Origin: Varroa destructor
Taxonomy: Eukaryota; Arthropoda; Arachnida; Mesostigmata; Varroidae
Length of the DNA: 64,000 bases
Reading direction: 5' to 3'
NCBI RefSeq assembly: GCF_002443255.2
Contig: NW_019211455.1
Coordinates: forward strand, 18,327,126 to 18,391,125
Under the pieces are notes generated by a model that saw nothing but the letters and a program-made list of their open reading frames with translations, was not told the origin of the DNA and ran no database searches. Both the position numbers and the translations under genes were made by a program. Of the stretch, positions 36,156-50,312 are shown piece by piece (positions within the stretch are counted from its first letter, which is position 1; each line of letters opens with the position of its first letter).

Positions 36156-39100
36156 CTAAAGGCAGAAAACCGCTAAAAGAGGTCGCTGAATGAGTCAAAC
36201 GTAAAACAGGTAATTTGGAACGTCAATACAAAAAAAAAGTAGGCGGATGCCAGCGATGAAGCACCCGCACAACAAAGGCGCTATGGATATGCACACAAAG
36301 CAACAATGACATCTTGTCTCCAAGATTACGGATAATAGTGGCAGGATTGTACGGGTGGGTGATCCTGCTACAGTGATCGATACCGAAAAGTAGCCTTACA
36401 AAGCCTCATACTACTTGACATGAATCCATATCCTGTATGTCATGTCTTTGGTACAGTCGCTTTTTTCCGGTTATAAGTTAATAGACTTGAGTGTATAGAC
36501 TATTCTATATGCATCATCTAGTGAAAGACTTAAGGGCTTGTATTTTGTGTCAAAAAAAAAATCGTTGTTTCATCTGCTGCGAACGAGATCTGCATGAAAC
36601 GACTCAGTGGGCAATAGTTAAGAAAAATCCGTTCTGACGCATGCGCTCGCGCCTGTAGAACCCTACTTTCTTGGTACAATCGGTGAAAGAGCTAATTACT
36701 TGACCCAACACGGACAATGGACGCGACGACTACCCTAAATCATAAATAGCATCATTTCAGAAATATTCACTCGTAACGTGTTACTGTTATTGAAGTGCAG
36801 TCAAGCGTCACGTATTTTGAATTTAAGTTTCTCAACTTGTAATTGAGACATGCAAAAGTAAAACTGCACGTTTTGTCTAACATACCTCACGGCCATAAGA
36901 ACTGCGCGCCACGTCAGCCATACAAATACATCATAGACATATTAAAAGCAGGTAATAGCGTACTATTTCAGGCCAATATATAGGCGTCTTCAAAACATCA
37001 GTACTGTTAGTAGGACAAAATGTGAGCTAAATTCAAAAGGCCCAAATTATAATACGTACATTTCAGTCAATATGCAATAACAATAGGAAGATGTAATCAT
37101 TGTACATGCACTCCGCTAAACAAAGAAATGATTTTACTAGCAGATTACCACAGAATAGCAAATGCTGTCCTTAATAGCGTATAAACTGGCACACAGTTAT
37201 TACTATCTCTATTATCCACATGTGCTGTTAACTGGATCGTAAACGTAAGACACGTAAGAAAACGTCAGCGTAAGATCATGAAAGCATGATGTAAAAGTAA
37301 GCTTAACATCAAAATATACCTGTATATGAATACTGCGTGAGTGAAGACACTAGCCCCGTAACCTTGCCCGGCGGCAGAAACCTAAACCTTGCAAACTTTA
37401 TGAGATTCTATAGACATATCATTCATTGCAGTTTCCTAGTTCGTAAATAATGGACGATGATTTGGATACGTTTATAACGAATCAAAAACACTAGCCAACG
37501 GCTAAAGTAATGATCCCCGCTTAGTTAGAATACGATGTTCTATTTATTGAGATAGCGGCAATTATTATGGGTTCTTCACGCTTTAGCTACCTACTGTAGC
37601 GTTTGATAAATAAAATGATTTATTGCACTTTAAATATATTTGAAAATTGTTCTTTTTTTCTTTTCGGTTTGGCTTAACGGCTATCACGCGCTAGTATAAT
37701 AAAGCTATTATAGGCGTTATAGTAGTCAAAGTCCTGGCTCTTGCCTAGACGAAATAGTCTGGCGCAAGGTGATAATGACTTGAGCTCTCGTCGCTTTTCC
37801 TAGCAGTGTTGAAGCACTTGCCAGACTAGATCAGGGGCCGAGAACGTTGGTGAAGATACACCTGTACACTGACGATTTGGTCTTAAGGCCTCTTAAGACG
37901 TAGAGACGTGTCTACGTCGTTCATTCAAGGCGTCGTCGAACATGCACTAAATTCTCAGCTCAGCAAAGCAAGGCGCACTTGTTCATCGTCTCCTTACCAC
38001 TGCATTGCTTGTTGCGCCTAAACCTGCGTCGCCGGTTCCAACTGGGCCTGCAAAAAATGCATTCAAGCAAACGTATAGTTGAAATCAGCCCCAGTACTTT
38101 CGAGACAAGGGGTAAAAACAGTGATGAGTGGACAGAGCCACATCACAGAGATAGCCACGTTCTGACCTGTCCTGCCGATCACAGTTTTAATCATGGGCAG
38201 TTTATTTGTAGCAGGAAACGACCGAGTCGTTAATATCCCTCAGATACGGGAAAATATGCCAAAGGTACCGTCCATTAGAATGCAATCACGTGTCGTTCCT
38301 AATTGATTTACGTACGTTGTGGCTATTCAGGGTCACTTCGTTTGCATATATTTTTTTTACCTTTTTTCATGTTATCATTTATAACTATGATGTTGTGTTA
38401 TCTTCATACAAACACGAGACGATTGATAAAAGCAAAACCCTTAAGTGCCTTTACGTGAGCTCTCATGTATTATGAATATTATAAGCGAATGTTAGTTACG
38501 CAACGTTAGTTTAATATAATAGAAGCCGTTTACTAATAGAGATAGTGGACCATTTATATGGTCTACTGTCGCTCTATTAGTTACAGTGGGCCTACTCTTC
38601 ATACCTCATCAACTTTCAGAACCCCTGCAAACGATATGAACGCCACAGGCTGCAAATGAATACTTCCGGTCCACTGTCTTTAATGATACATTTGTTTACT
38701 TTATATTAAATTTCGTATGTACATATGTTTACAAATCGACAGAAAACATCTCGATTTGTCAGCCAGACACCTGACTTTGCTTAACTCGTATAATTGTTGG
38801 ACACAATCTTTCAATAATAACATCTTACAAATGAGTTCCGGTAATTAACAACTTTCTTTATTCATATAAGTTATGTATATAATAAGTTTTAGTCAAAGTT
38901 TCAATAAAATTTTTGGCGATCCGCTATAACAAAATGTTAAGAATTAACACATCGTATTCTTGAGGTGGATGGCGGGGTGTGGCATCGCTTGATATTATAA
39001 TGAATTATAGGTTTTCGACAAACCTACTTACAATATAACGAAGTACCTACGATAAATGCTAACGGGCGTCCGAGTTCTATTTTTGTTGACTTTAGCACAA

Positions 39101-39312
39101 ACAGACTTTGAAGGGCTTTAACATTTTTACCACTGAAGATAAACACTATTCATCGGTCGCAGCTAAGTACACTTTGTTTGTTGTAAGTATTTGGAATATC
39201 TATTATATTATTGCCAATGCCAAGATCTAACGTCCAACCCAGTTAGCCTTGGCAGTCGAGTAATAACCGCTAACGCTGAATAATCCAACACTGGTCCTTA
39301 GTTGCCTTTCAG
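36156..39312. other. AT-rich block, no gene recognised
   Basis: Stop-dense in all frames except an 84-codon plus-strand frame at 37979-38233 without ATG or acceptor. It contains the hairpin at 38532-38581. Confidence 0.45.
38532..38581. repeat. 50-nt imperfect hairpin
   Basis: The arms ACTAATAGAG and CTCTATTAGT pair perfectly over 10 bp. After a 2-nt bulge, a further 12 positions pair, counting two G-U wobbles, leaving a 4-nt loop (TTAT). The flanks outside do not pair. The loop is small for a typical microRNA precursor. Confidence 0.6.
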
Positions 39313-39465
39313 CTAGGTAGCTTGAACTTTATCGAGTTCAACGCGGCTTTTCAACAACAGGTGTTGCAAATACGTCAATCCTTTCTTCGGATCCAATCTA
39401 GTGACAGATATAGAACAAACCGAAATACATTGCAAATAATGCCTAATCCCGCCAATTCATTTGAA
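39313..39465 (+). CDS. Candidate symmetric internal exon
   Basis: The acceptor CTTAGTTGCCTTTCAG starts 51 codons in phase 0, ending at GAA/GTAGGG. The other two frames stop at once. The peptide is Gln/Arg/Asn-rich and helix-like (FNAAFQQQVLQIRQSFLR). It stands alone in an AT-rich block, which makes an open frame of this length less likely by chance. The donor is moderate, and the frame closes 27 nt later. Confidence 0.3.
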
Positions 39466-39759
39466 GTAGGGCTTATATTTTTGGATATATAGAGAGCAAA
39501 TGAAGTTTTTGTCCCAGAGATACGGTACGTGGGGATATGAATACGCACACAAAACAACATGACCTCCTTTCCAGGAACCATAGGAACCGCTCGGCGATTA
39601 GGCCTATGTTTTTCCTCATAGAAAATGCAAAAGCAAGTATTTTATTGATAGGTCCCGTATGAATCGCGAACGAATTGGGTGAGTGAGTATGTTTACTCCC
39701 CAAAAAGTATTTGTCTCATCATCAGCATCACATACGTGTTTCAAATCGTCACTTCTATA

Positions 39760-39765
<6 letters not shown>

Positions 39766-39792
<27 letters not shown>
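39766..39792. repeat. (TG)n microsatellite
   Basis: About thirteen TG units, flanked upstream by TATATGTATA. Confidence 0.95.
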
Positions 39793-40470
39793 CTATTTGT
39801 GTAAATCATCAAAGCCCACCTGACTGACCCGTGTGTAACTCATGGCTCCACAGATAACATTATTTAAACTTATTAAAGGAAACACAAAGAGATGCCCTTA
39901 TAGGTCCACTTGGATTTTAAACGACCGCACCAACAGCCCGAACGCATCTCGAATACAGAGGCGTCTCGGCCATCTCACATTAGAATCTATCGTTCTACCT
40001 CTCTCTATCAATGACGGACATTTCCATTTGAAAAAATATAGTCATAGCATACAATATTAGATATATTTAGTATATGCACTACGTATAGGAATCCAGTCAG
40101 TGGCCTTCTTATTCTAAATATACCTACGATTTTTCTAGATAGTTCAAGGGCAAACATCTTCGGCATAGTCGAGCTTAGCACAGTACATGCGTCTCTATCG
40201 CTCCCTTTTAGCGATTACCAATAAAACAACCCCAGAAAACAGTTACAACAGACCAAAGCCCTAATCATCTTAGCCCAGCCGCTGCATCCAGGCCACCGTT
40301 GCTTTTTTTTTTACTTGATACTAACGATGTACGAGTTACGTAGCCCTCGATTTAGCTTGGTGAGCTGCTACCGCAACCAGTATTGCGCGAGGACGAACAA
40401 GCGTATTTTAACTTTCGTCTTTTTCGCTTGCTCAAACTCTCTTGACAAATTAAACTATTGCCCCCTCCAG

Positions 40471-40621
40471 CTTTTCGTAAGGGTCAAGCGTTGGCGCGGG
40501 CAGACGTCGCCGCGGTTACAGCCGACGACAACATAATGAAGATGACCAACTCCGTCGCTACACTGTACCTACAGGAAACTGCTACAGAAGAGATCGTAGA
40601 CGGAACCAACGCGGTGCTCTT
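40471..40621 (+). CDS. Candidate internal exon
   Basis: The acceptor ACTATTGCCCCCTCCAG and the strong donor CTCTT/GTAAGTAA enclose a frame that enters with two bases, runs 49 codons and leaves two. The peptide (RADVAAVTADDNIMKMTNSV in its first half) is balanced, with a negative second half. The opposite strand is also open here. No phase-compatible next exon was convincing. Confidence 0.32.
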
Positions 40622-43600
40622 GTAAGTAACGATATGCACACTGCCTTGTGCTGTCCGGGCAACTATTTTCGAAAGGCTCATCCGATGCTGTTGCAGGGGC
40701 CGCGGGAATCATTGAATCTGCTATTTGGCCCTTGCTTCCTTGCTGAACCCTCTTTACTTTCATTCCTACTGGTGCGAGAAACTAGCAAGTCGATGGCGTT
40801 TAGGGGCCACAGCGTGACCGGATGTTTCCTGTCTTCTATGTAGTCTTTGTCCGAACAGGGCGGGAATTAACCTCTGAGTAGAATGGAAATTCAGAGAAAA
40901 GGGGGATATTGAAAAGAAACAATGGACTCAGAGCCCCCGACAAGCCTGGCTTATTTGCTCTCTTCCGTGATCTACTCTCTTACTATTCCAGTAGCATCAA
41001 AGACATTCTTGTCCTCTGTTCATCACAGGATCCTCATAATAAAAAGCATCGGGACAACAGGTGGACAAGGGGCACTCATTGAAGGCTAGTTTGCCAGTAT
41101 AGGGGTGCTGCACTCTAGTGATGGTAGGTGGGGATGAATGCAGAGGGCGGATTTAAGCACGGTAATACCTGCCTTGGATCCCATGTCTGATCCTGTACCA
41201 TGTGCCATTGACAATGGTTAAGGGTTTGTAGGCAATGGCATAGCGCTGAATATAGGCTCAAGTCAGATCTCAAGCGTTGGGGCTTGAAAATAACATGAAC
41301 ATGCATGCGAAACTATGATGACGTCAGCTAATAATAGGTGAAAGCTCTATTTAGCAACGCATGTGTAAGGGTTTGTAAAATACATTGAAAGCCGCAACAT
41401 AATATGTCAATAGCTAGGTACATGGCAAGCTCGTTCTAGATAGGGAATTTTCTGTGAACCAATTTTCATCAAAGAAGAAATGCTATTATAATTTTTGTTA
41501 TATACGGACCTTAGTAGCTTCATTCTTGAATAAATGATACGGCTGGGCAGGCCGAAAGATAAACTATGTAGAGGCATGAAATAAATAAAAACCAGCTGTA
41601 TGCAAACGCATGAAATACATAATACACCATGGTAAAATGGTAACCTTTTAACCATACTTAACTCTACTTACCGTTTTGTAGCCACTAGAGAAATAGGTTT
41701 TTTAAACTCCTTAGGCTTTAAAATGTTTCAGTGATAAAATGAAAGGCAGCCATTTTTCTTCTTGATCTTTCAGATGGGCGATTAAGACTGAGCTTTTTTG
41801 CCGTTGAAAAAATGAAAACGAAGTATGTGTGCTTGCTGTGTACAATTATTAAACGCGCATTTGTTAACGAGACTACCGAATCTTCATAGTGGATGTAAGC
41901 GAATGTCGTTTCCAAACAAGAATAATACTTTCCGCTTTATAAAGCAAATCGATTTGAAGATAGCGTATACGCATCATCTATCTTACTGCTTTACTAGAAA
42001 TCGGTGTATAAATATAACACTGTTCCGTATAAAAAAAACAACAACAAAAATAGTACACTTTATCCTTTTATATTCCTAGACAAATAAAGTGATATTGAAC
42101 AGTCACGCAGCAGCCTAACACTATCAGTTGATCGCAAATCACACTCTTCGGACTCAAACACAAACTTGGTCCTAAAGGAACGATATGATATTCATACTGG
42201 CGTTGCCCCTTCGGCGTACCAAAGTCATAGTCGTGTACCTATTTTAGGCAAGCCCACAAACACTACCATCGTGATCTCGGCGAGTCAGTAGTCCAAACCA
42301 ACCGATGATAAGTTAGTTTTTCATGAGCCGGGGAACCTTGAGGGTACTCAATCCACAAGCACAGCTTCCGAGCACCACAATTTGGTGCTGTTGTAGCAGA
42401 GTCTCTTTTTTTTTTTCTTTTTTATGAATACTATGATTTCACATAAATAGGCCAACAACGTTACTGCTGTACCTCTACACGCACTATCTAAGATTTATCA
42501 ATATATAATAAGTGAATTCCATTGTACATACACGTGTCCTTGACATAATAGCGAAGACAAAGAAAGCCTGATTTTTTTATTTAGTTAATATTTTTTCTCT
42601 ACCTGGTAGAGTCGCTGACGTTGATAGCATAAGTTTCATCTCTAATTAAAAAAAGAATAAGCATCGGATTGCTTTGCCACTATTTTCACATATGATCTGT
42701 AAGGATGGCTATAGGGTTTGTAACCTGTCCGAATATAGTCATTTTTCGTTATTTTTTTTTACTCATGCTTTTTTAATAGGATGCTATTTACCGAGTTCCG
42801 CTCGGTGTTTCGCTAAGTAGGACTCGCCTGCACTGCTCTTCAACAATCTGCTGGGCCTATAGCGACGTCAGCATGAATGCAATTTTAAGATCCTTGAAAG
42901 GAACGGGCGGCGGCAGCTCCATAACGGCTGTGTTCGCATTACTGCTCAGACACAGAACTTTGCCCGATGTACCCATCCAGACCTGTATCGTGGGGGACTG
43001 TTACCACTGGAAGAATGTCTCGGCTCTCGCTTCTGTTTTTCAACATCAGGCCAGTTCATTCAGCCCTGCTGAGGGCTTTGCGGAGTTGTGGGAATAGGGG
43101 GCCCCACCATCAATTTCTCTCAAAATCCCCGAGCAAACAGCTCCCCGATGTGACATTGGGGCGCTGTTCGCCTTTTTTTTTTTGTTTGTATTTTCGTCTT
43201 CTACTTTATCCTTGGCCTACGTCTCCGACACATTGAGCACGTTTTTGTCTGACATGTGAGGTTCCGTGTGGTCTACGAGTGTTGAAGCCTTCGGTGGCCT
43301 GTCGGTACAGTTCCTTGCGCTGTTGCTGCATGTGTGAGGCTTGTGATATCGTCTTTTGAGACCGTTTAACGTATTGCTATAGTTGAAGTTCTGGCAACGA
43401 ATCACAATGCCATTAGGCTGCTACACGGAGCGATACGCTTTGTCGTGCTGAGTATGCCCTTACGGTGCTTTTTTGTTCTGATACACATCGGTAGAGCAGG
43501 CAGTACTCCACCTTTTAGCCATCGGCCGGCCACGCACGCTGACCGTCGAGCAGCAGGAATGCTTTGTTGCATCTTCACGCAAGATGTGCGCAAATGTAAT

Positions 43601-43857
43601 TATATGCGTAAATTTAGGTATTATCGTATCGCATGCAATGCACAAGCGGACTTAGCCTTCTAAGCGACCGGTTCGCGAGAGGCCTTAGCGGCTGAGCTAT
43701 AGACACTTACTCCGTGGTAACTTATATCTACAAGAACAGGGTGAAAATATATAGATCCGCAGACAGCAAACTTGACAACCCCTTGAAAATGAAATATGAC
43801 GTCACCGTCACACACAACGAGCTGCCGCCGCCGGCGCAGCTCAGTGTTGATGCTGAT
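40622..43857. other. No confident gene
   Basis: AT-rich between 41.1 and 42.8 kb. The GC-richer part beyond carries a 74-codon ATG-initiated plus-strand ORF at 42873-43097 (reading HRTLPDVPIQTCIVGDCYHW in its middle) with no supporting signals. Confidence 0.4.
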
Positions 43858-44142
43858 TTATAACTGATCCCGAGCCTGCACGGTGTTTTTGTTGCTGCTA
43901 ATACATTCTCGTAGCGACACGGTTTCGAGGGACGAGACGGGCAGAACGGACGGGTGCCCCAGACCAACAGCGAGGGTTTCTCGGTTCGTTTGAGCCAACA
44001 CCATCTTTGGTGCGAGGTTAGCTGACTGGCTCACGGCAATGAGTCCATTCACTATTGAGACGCAATAGAGAGTCAACAGAACCGCGTCGACAGCGCGGGA
44101 CGGCGAAAAGCATACTCCCGCGTAGACCACAAGAATAAAGAG
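43858..44142 (-). CDS. Candidate exon with hydrophobic N-terminal segment
   Basis: This exon has one of the longest pyrimidine tracts in the window (minus-strand Y-tract over 44145-44187, ending CCTGATTTAG). A single frame then opens for 94 codons to TAA. It starts LFILVVYAGVCFSPS and soon has a second hydrophobic stretch (VLLTLYCVSIVNGLIA), which would suit a signal peptide or anchor begun in a short upstream exon, as in the gene at 59-61 kb. The rest is Ser/Leu/Val-rich. A possible donor GCC/GTGAGC lies inside. The initiating exon was not found. Confidence 0.37.
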   Translation of the reverse strand, partial: LFILVVYAGVCFSPSRAVDAVLLTLYCVSIVNGLIAVSQSANLAPKMVLAQTNRETLAVGLGHPSVLPVSSLETVSLRECISSNKNTVQARDQL

Positions 44143-44148
44143 CTAAAT

Positions 44149-44187
44149 CAGGAAAAAAAGAAGAGAAGGGAAGGGAAAGGAAAAGAT
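44149..44187. repeat. Purine-rich tract
   Basis: GAAGAG/GGGAAA-type run. Read on the minus strand it forms the pyrimidine tract of the acceptor at 44143. Confidence 0.8.
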
Positions 44188-47100
44188 GGTGGCGCGCCGA
44201 AGAAAGCCTTTGCGAACCAGATAAACAGGAAAAGTGCCGGGTGATTTTGCACGACCTCACTAGTGAGTCGCTTCACTGCTAATAAATAAGGTTGACGAGA
44301 ACAAGTGGTACATTATTGATCAGAAAAAACGACAAAAAGAAGCAACAGTAAAGCTATGAGAGCCGATGGACGTTGAAACAGCAGCAGTGGATGGGAAGTG
44401 GCAGAGCCAAGTAAACACATCCAACGATAGCGTTCGACACGGTGAGGCAATAGTGATATGACAATGGGAATGCGCATGTCTGCATTTCTATCTGCCCGGC
44501 GCTGGTCGATTCGCGCGATACGGCTCTATCGTACGTGTTAGCTAAGGCTACAATGTATACCCTGTATTCGTGCAATGGCACCGTATACTGCTATATATGT
44601 ATAGTAAGTTGTACACATATGTTACATCATAGTATTCAACAAACCGGTGAGTTAAACTGTATGGCCTTTATAGACCTTACAAGCTTGTGTCAAAGCCGCA
44701 TGCAAAGCTCATGCGGCGTCAGAGCAAGGCAAAAACGTCTTTTTTTAAGCGAAAAACCAATTCTAAATTAATTTGGTGAGCGGAAAATTGCTAACGTTTC
44801 ACTACCATACGGCGAAAATACTTACCATCAAGCACACAACACGCATATGAAATGCTGACGCATAAAACAACTTCTGACGTCATGTTTTGCGTGGTATACT
44901 TACCTTTCCTATATTTTGATTGCTCTTTACTTTTCTTTTTTTTTTTCAAAATATCTACGTAAAATGGCTCGCTCAGTCAGGTTTTTATCCTAAGGTTGGT
45001 TCACACGCGTCTACATTAACAGCCAGGGCTTGATCGGTCGCTCCAGAACCAATGCTAAGATGGCCTAAATAACTTAGTCCAACGAGAGCCACACTCAGCC
45101 AGACTCTCGTTTAGCTTTCGGCAGATGACCAAACCTGGGCACCAACCAAATGCTACCTGTGAGATGGAGAACTAAAAAAACATGAAAGGAACCAACAAGG
45201 GTGTGGCAGCACGGGCGGAAAATTGCAGGAAGGACGATGCTGCCTGGGCCGTACAGGCCAGCCAGGCTGACCCACCTCGAGTCGACCCAACAATCTAGTG
45301 AACATATGGTCGATGAAGGTTCAGTCGTCAGAAGGAGGACTTCGTAAAAAAATCTCGGACCAACTTAAAGCTGTCGTGACCCTCTCTTGGCCATTAGCTC
45401 TCTTGATGCAAAAATTGGTTTAGGCCTGTTATTCTATATTATCAGAGCATTCGATTTAACTAAGCCATCCGTTGTCAAATCTGATTAGAGTGTGTGATAA
45501 GAACGCTGTGTGTTCATAGACACATCTGGTGATTTTGAAATCGAATATTAAGCTACATTGACTGTTAACTGTGTATTGTGTAATAAAAGCTCATAATAAT
45601 CAAAGATGTTGCTACGTTATGCAGTGCACGTCAAACATTCTGCATTAAGTCCTTTTCTGAAAAGACAGTCTGGTCACTTGATAAATTTAGCAGGGTTCAG
45701 GCTGATAACGTTTTCCATTACTGCTTGCAATCAACGCATGAAATGCTGATGAATGAAAACTGAATGAACGAAAGATAAACTGCTATGTTAATAATCTCTA
45801 GGTCCTCAGGTAGAGCTGCCAAGCGGTTATATACCTGTTGAATACAATGGGTCATTGAGCCCAGGTTCCAGCTTATTTGTGAGGGCTGTTTGGCTACTGC
45901 GCTAACCGCTATTGCGGTTCGTCCGTCCGTCACATAGAGCCAACTGTCATTGCCCCTTGTCGACCCGCTAGACTTCGTCTCCCTTTTGACCCGAAGCCCC
46001 CCTTTTAGCTCTTTTCTCGTTTAAGCCAGCACGAGAACAGCCCTTCTCTCGAATCAGGAAACGGCCCGAAAAAGTCTGACTTCTTGGCCTGCTGGTCATC
46101 CTCTTTTCCATAGGGGTTGCCCTTTCACCGACTACCGCAAACCATCTCTGGGTTTTAGTAGCAGGCTCCTTCTCGGAGCAGAGCCCTGTCGAGGCCAAAA
46201 GGCTGCTTTATGTCAGTCAGTCAGTCCATTTGGTTTGTAGCCGACTGCGTCCGTTCACTGCTTTCTAAGCACCAACCCGTGCGATGGTTTCGGAGCGTCT
46301 GTTTGCTTCGTCTTGAGTTTTTGTCCGTTTGGCCCCTGTACGACCCACCTCTATCACAGGGCAAGCATTAGGCCAAGCTCGTAGCCGTTGACAGTCATCG
46401 AACTAATCTAGTGTGAAACTTCGCATCGTTAGATCGTTGAATCTTGTCCCTTTTTCGTTCACTTGCTCTGTTTTTATCTTTTGCTACTTCCTGATCACAG
46501 ACAGAATACGAGAGGTCGAAAATAGCCTGTAAAAGGATAGGCCCTGTCTGGCTATACTGTTTCAGCAATCTGTTCATTTTTCCCTCTTCTGGGTTCTGCC
46601 CTGATAGCAGTAGAAGAAAGTTTTAGGTCAGGATCGAATGGTTCAGGTATTGCGATACATGATCACATGCAGTGTACCGCTAGCGATGGCGCGCAGCGGC
46701 CTCTCCACCTGCCTTCAAGCCGTCAGGTTGGTCGTGCAGGCTGCCTCGTTCTTTTGTATATATCTACAGTATTGCGACTTTTCGCCCGGTCGGTTGCCCA
46801 TTTGCCCCTTTATCGCTCTCAGCCCTTTGCCCAGAGTCCCGCTTTTCTCAACCAATCCACAATGTTATGTCATTTCATCGTTTCACCAGACTACAACGTC
46901 GCTTGCTTCGACGATCTAAGATCAGTCTGATCGACCCTCTTCCATCAGTCGACGGTCATCACAGCAACCGCAGACCGATGAGGGCCGTCAAATGGTTGTC
47001 ATGCCTGTCGCCAGATCCTGCTAGCCGTTTTCCATTGGTCGTTGCTTGTGGTCTAGCCTGGTCGTTGTCTGGCGCTCCGGCTTTGTCGTTCGCTTATGAC

Positions 47101-50100
47101 CAAGTTGTAAAAGCAAGCAACCGCATGACACCGATGGAATCGAGAAACGAGACATCCACAACAGCAACAGGACCAACAGCAATCTCAGGAATAGCAGTGG
47201 CATCAATGACTGGCGTCCAAAAATTACGACAACTCTTCGACATCGTGCTCAGCCAAACTAAAGCGATAGGGAGGATGGCGCAGCGATTCGCTCGGTAGCT
47301 AGCGCTGCGTTAGCGCCAGCCGCTGCGGTCAGCCTTGCGAGGCCAAGGCTCCGGGCCTCACTGAGCCTGACTCGCCCATATAGTATATTGGACTGTCTCA
47401 CAAGCCTCAGCTAAAGGGACCACGAGAGACCACTATCGAGCGCTTAGCGTGCTTGCCTCGCTCGCTTGACCGCTACGTACCCCATAGCTGTCGCTGCGAT
47501 GGCTTTAGGAGTTGCTGCAGCGACGCCTCTTTCTCGACCGCCACTACGAAGCCTGCCCTGTAACCGAATGCCGGCAGCAGCCACAGAAGAGCAATATATG
47601 ATAGCAATATGAATCCTTCTTACTAAACTAATCCTGTACTTCTATCCACTCTTTTTCTTTTTTTCTCTCTCTCCGTCAGCCTAGCTCTCGTCATAGAGTC
47701 CTAGTCGTCATCGTGGTCCTCTGCGGTTTTCATCCACGGTGTCCACCGTCAGCGCCATTACGACCGGAGGGACCTCTACTCGCATGCGACCAGCACGCTG
47801 TCCGCAGTTAGCTGTTCGGGCAGTCGACCACGACGAAAAGCTGCGACGTTTACGAGCTGCACTCGGCCCAGCTCCGCTTCGTACCCCAGCCTTCGTTCCC
47901 GCTGTCGTTCGAGAAGTTCTATCCCTACAGACCCATACAGACGAAAGCATCTCACGTTCTTTCTATCTCTTTCACTGTGTTTCTTTATCGGCGTTATGCA
48001 CACAGATGCGAGCACTTCACTGCGTTGCTCCCGTCCTGTCATGAGTACAGGCATAGATAAATAGATCGAGATATCTACGTACTTTGACGGATAATCACGA
48101 ACGCGCGGGGTGAGGCACTATTCAAGGCATGCCGGCCAACATGTTGATGTAACAATATGTCGCAACAAGAGCCCGGGCGTTGTTGAGAATAGTGTCAGGC
48201 CATTCAAAATTAAGATTATTCTGATATTATTATACAGTATAGTAAACCGACGCGTAGGTTATTGTTATAGTTAACAGCTTATCTGTTTTGTTTGAAAAAG
48301 CGTCCAGTGGTACACCTTCCTTAGAGACAGAATTCTGACCTTGATATTTTCTAAGGTAGCAAGTACATTACGCATATGATACAAACCGTAACTTCCGGCG
48401 AAAATACCGACGTAAATACACAATGCCCGGTGCACAGGGCCGTTTAAAGCCGTACAAAGATACGATACTTCTCGATCCGATAATAAGTTCTAAAATAGCT
48501 AAACATCAGTTCGAGATCACAGTTTATATCGAGAATAAACCTGCTGGTACATTCATCGTTAGGGAAGAAAACAATGTCCCAAATTGAACGGCTATTAGAG
48601 GCGGCTATTAGTCGGAGCCCTTAGGCTGCGCCCCTACAGGTTATGAAGGTGCACAGTATCGTTGACTTTTCAAGAAGCCTTTAGGCTTTTCGTTGTTTTT
48701 TTCTTGTCGAAGTTTCGAAAATATTTTGTTCTCAACTCCGAAACAAGTATATTGATCATGTGACTATTTCGTGTTCAGTCGGGCTTCTTCGAAATTTTGC
48801 TTCGTCTGATTCGAGGCGAACTATATGCGTATCATTGTTAGACGATCATTTACGATTCCCGCTAGCCATTGAGTGCGTTTCGGCCGTCGGACGGTTGCCA
48901 TTGGATAAACATCTAGCTTGAGGTAGATGGCAGTGGGAAAAAACTTTTAAGGGCTATCATATATAGTCAGGCATATGTTTCTTAGAGATTACACCTGGAA
49001 CGCGTGTGTGTCCTGGTAAAAAAACATATTCACATAATTTCAGTATTTTAGTCAATATCGAAGTGAGATAATCAACTGAGCCGTCGTTTAGAATTATGCG
49101 TAAGATGGATGAGGCACTATGGTAGGCAGCTAGAGGACGTAACGACGTAGTCTGCACCATTTAGGATCAAAAGAATTGTTTTTCTGCCGGTTACCTTCAG
49201 CTCAGTGGCATATGTTGAAATCCTCTTTTCCTTCCCAAAAAAAATAGGATAATGCTTCACTATCCATTTTTATCTGAGTTGTCTGTAGCCATCCCCTGTT
49301 ATATGATGATTATACCAGTATTTCCGGTACTTCGTACCCACTAATGAAGCTGATTTTTGAGGAAGACACAGAAACCTTTGCTTTCTAGTTATGTTTTACC
49401 CACGATAAATGAATATGTGCTTATGTTTGACTAACTATAGCTCAGTCAGCTGTAAGCTAGTCAACTAATGTGTAGTTACAATGTGCTGAATTTCTATTTG
49501 CATTATGGTTAAAATTGAATGGCACACCTACACATGTTTGTACGAACATGTATCACATAGATGTAATCAGAAGTGAGTCTGAAATTTTTCAATGGGAAAA
49601 TGGAAAGAGAAGACGATCCGAGATTTTGTCATCAGGTTTTTCGTAGGATTCGCAATTTTCATCGCTTAGGATGCCCCCCTTTAAACAATTGACTATTTTT
49701 GCTCTCTTTAAAAAACGTATAAACGTAGCTATTCTGTAACAATCATTATACAGATGACCGTTCAAAGAGTTGTGTGTATAAACTTGTATGGACTAGGACA
49801 ATAGCTATCAGATGCAGGTATTCATGTCATTGCCATTCTTGTTACAATAGCGGTTGATATCTTTATCCGCTATTTGATCGGCTGTATTTGTTTTAGATTA
49901 CCTAACACCTATATAGGTAATTGCATCTTCGAACCTGACCAGTTCCTTGTTTTAAAGGCTCAGTGCCTAATATCATAGCATTTTCTGAGAACATGTACCT
50001 TTACCCGTCATACTGCCTCGTATTGGATCGATCATTGTCATTAGGGTTGCCACTACAGATACAGAATATTGATACATCAGTTACGTCGCTGATGCAGGCA

Positions 50101-50312
50101 CAAACCAGTGGCTTTTAACATTTTTAGCCATAGGTTTTACCGTGGGTATTTTGCCACATCATTCTATTTTTTGTGTCTGTTATTATTATTATTATTATTA
50201 TTAACAAGCTGCCGTCGAAGCGTTTGTTTGCTTTCGCACTTCCTTTCACGTCTTTGACCATCGTTGTTTGTGCGTACGGCAAACCATGTATGGCCTTCAC
50301 CGATGATTGGCA
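44188..50312. other. No confident gene
   Basis: GC-rich island 45.9-48.1 kb between AT-rich flanks. In the island, ORFs at 46867-47298 (+, ATG, 143 codons) and three mutually overlapping frames at 47708-48054 are open on both strands, so none can be preferred. A very strong plus-strand acceptor (CTCTCTCTCCGTCAG) lies near 47679. Confidence 0.4.
50180..50203. repeat. (TTA)8 microsatellite
   Basis: Eight perfect TTA units, 110 nt downstream of the terminal-exon candidate at 50313 on the minus strand. Confidence 0.95.

Noticed and set aside
44904..44989. Minus-strand exon with acceptor ACCTTAG and excellent donor AAAG/GTAAGTAT, reading KNLTERAILRRYFEKKK
   Set aside because: The run of eleven A residues puts a TAA in frame before the donor, and the other frames also stop. 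It becomes viable only if the homopolymer length is wrong.
47708..48054. Three overlapping protein-like frames on both strands
   Set aside because: All look equally plausible, so composition alone cannot choose. No paired splice signals.
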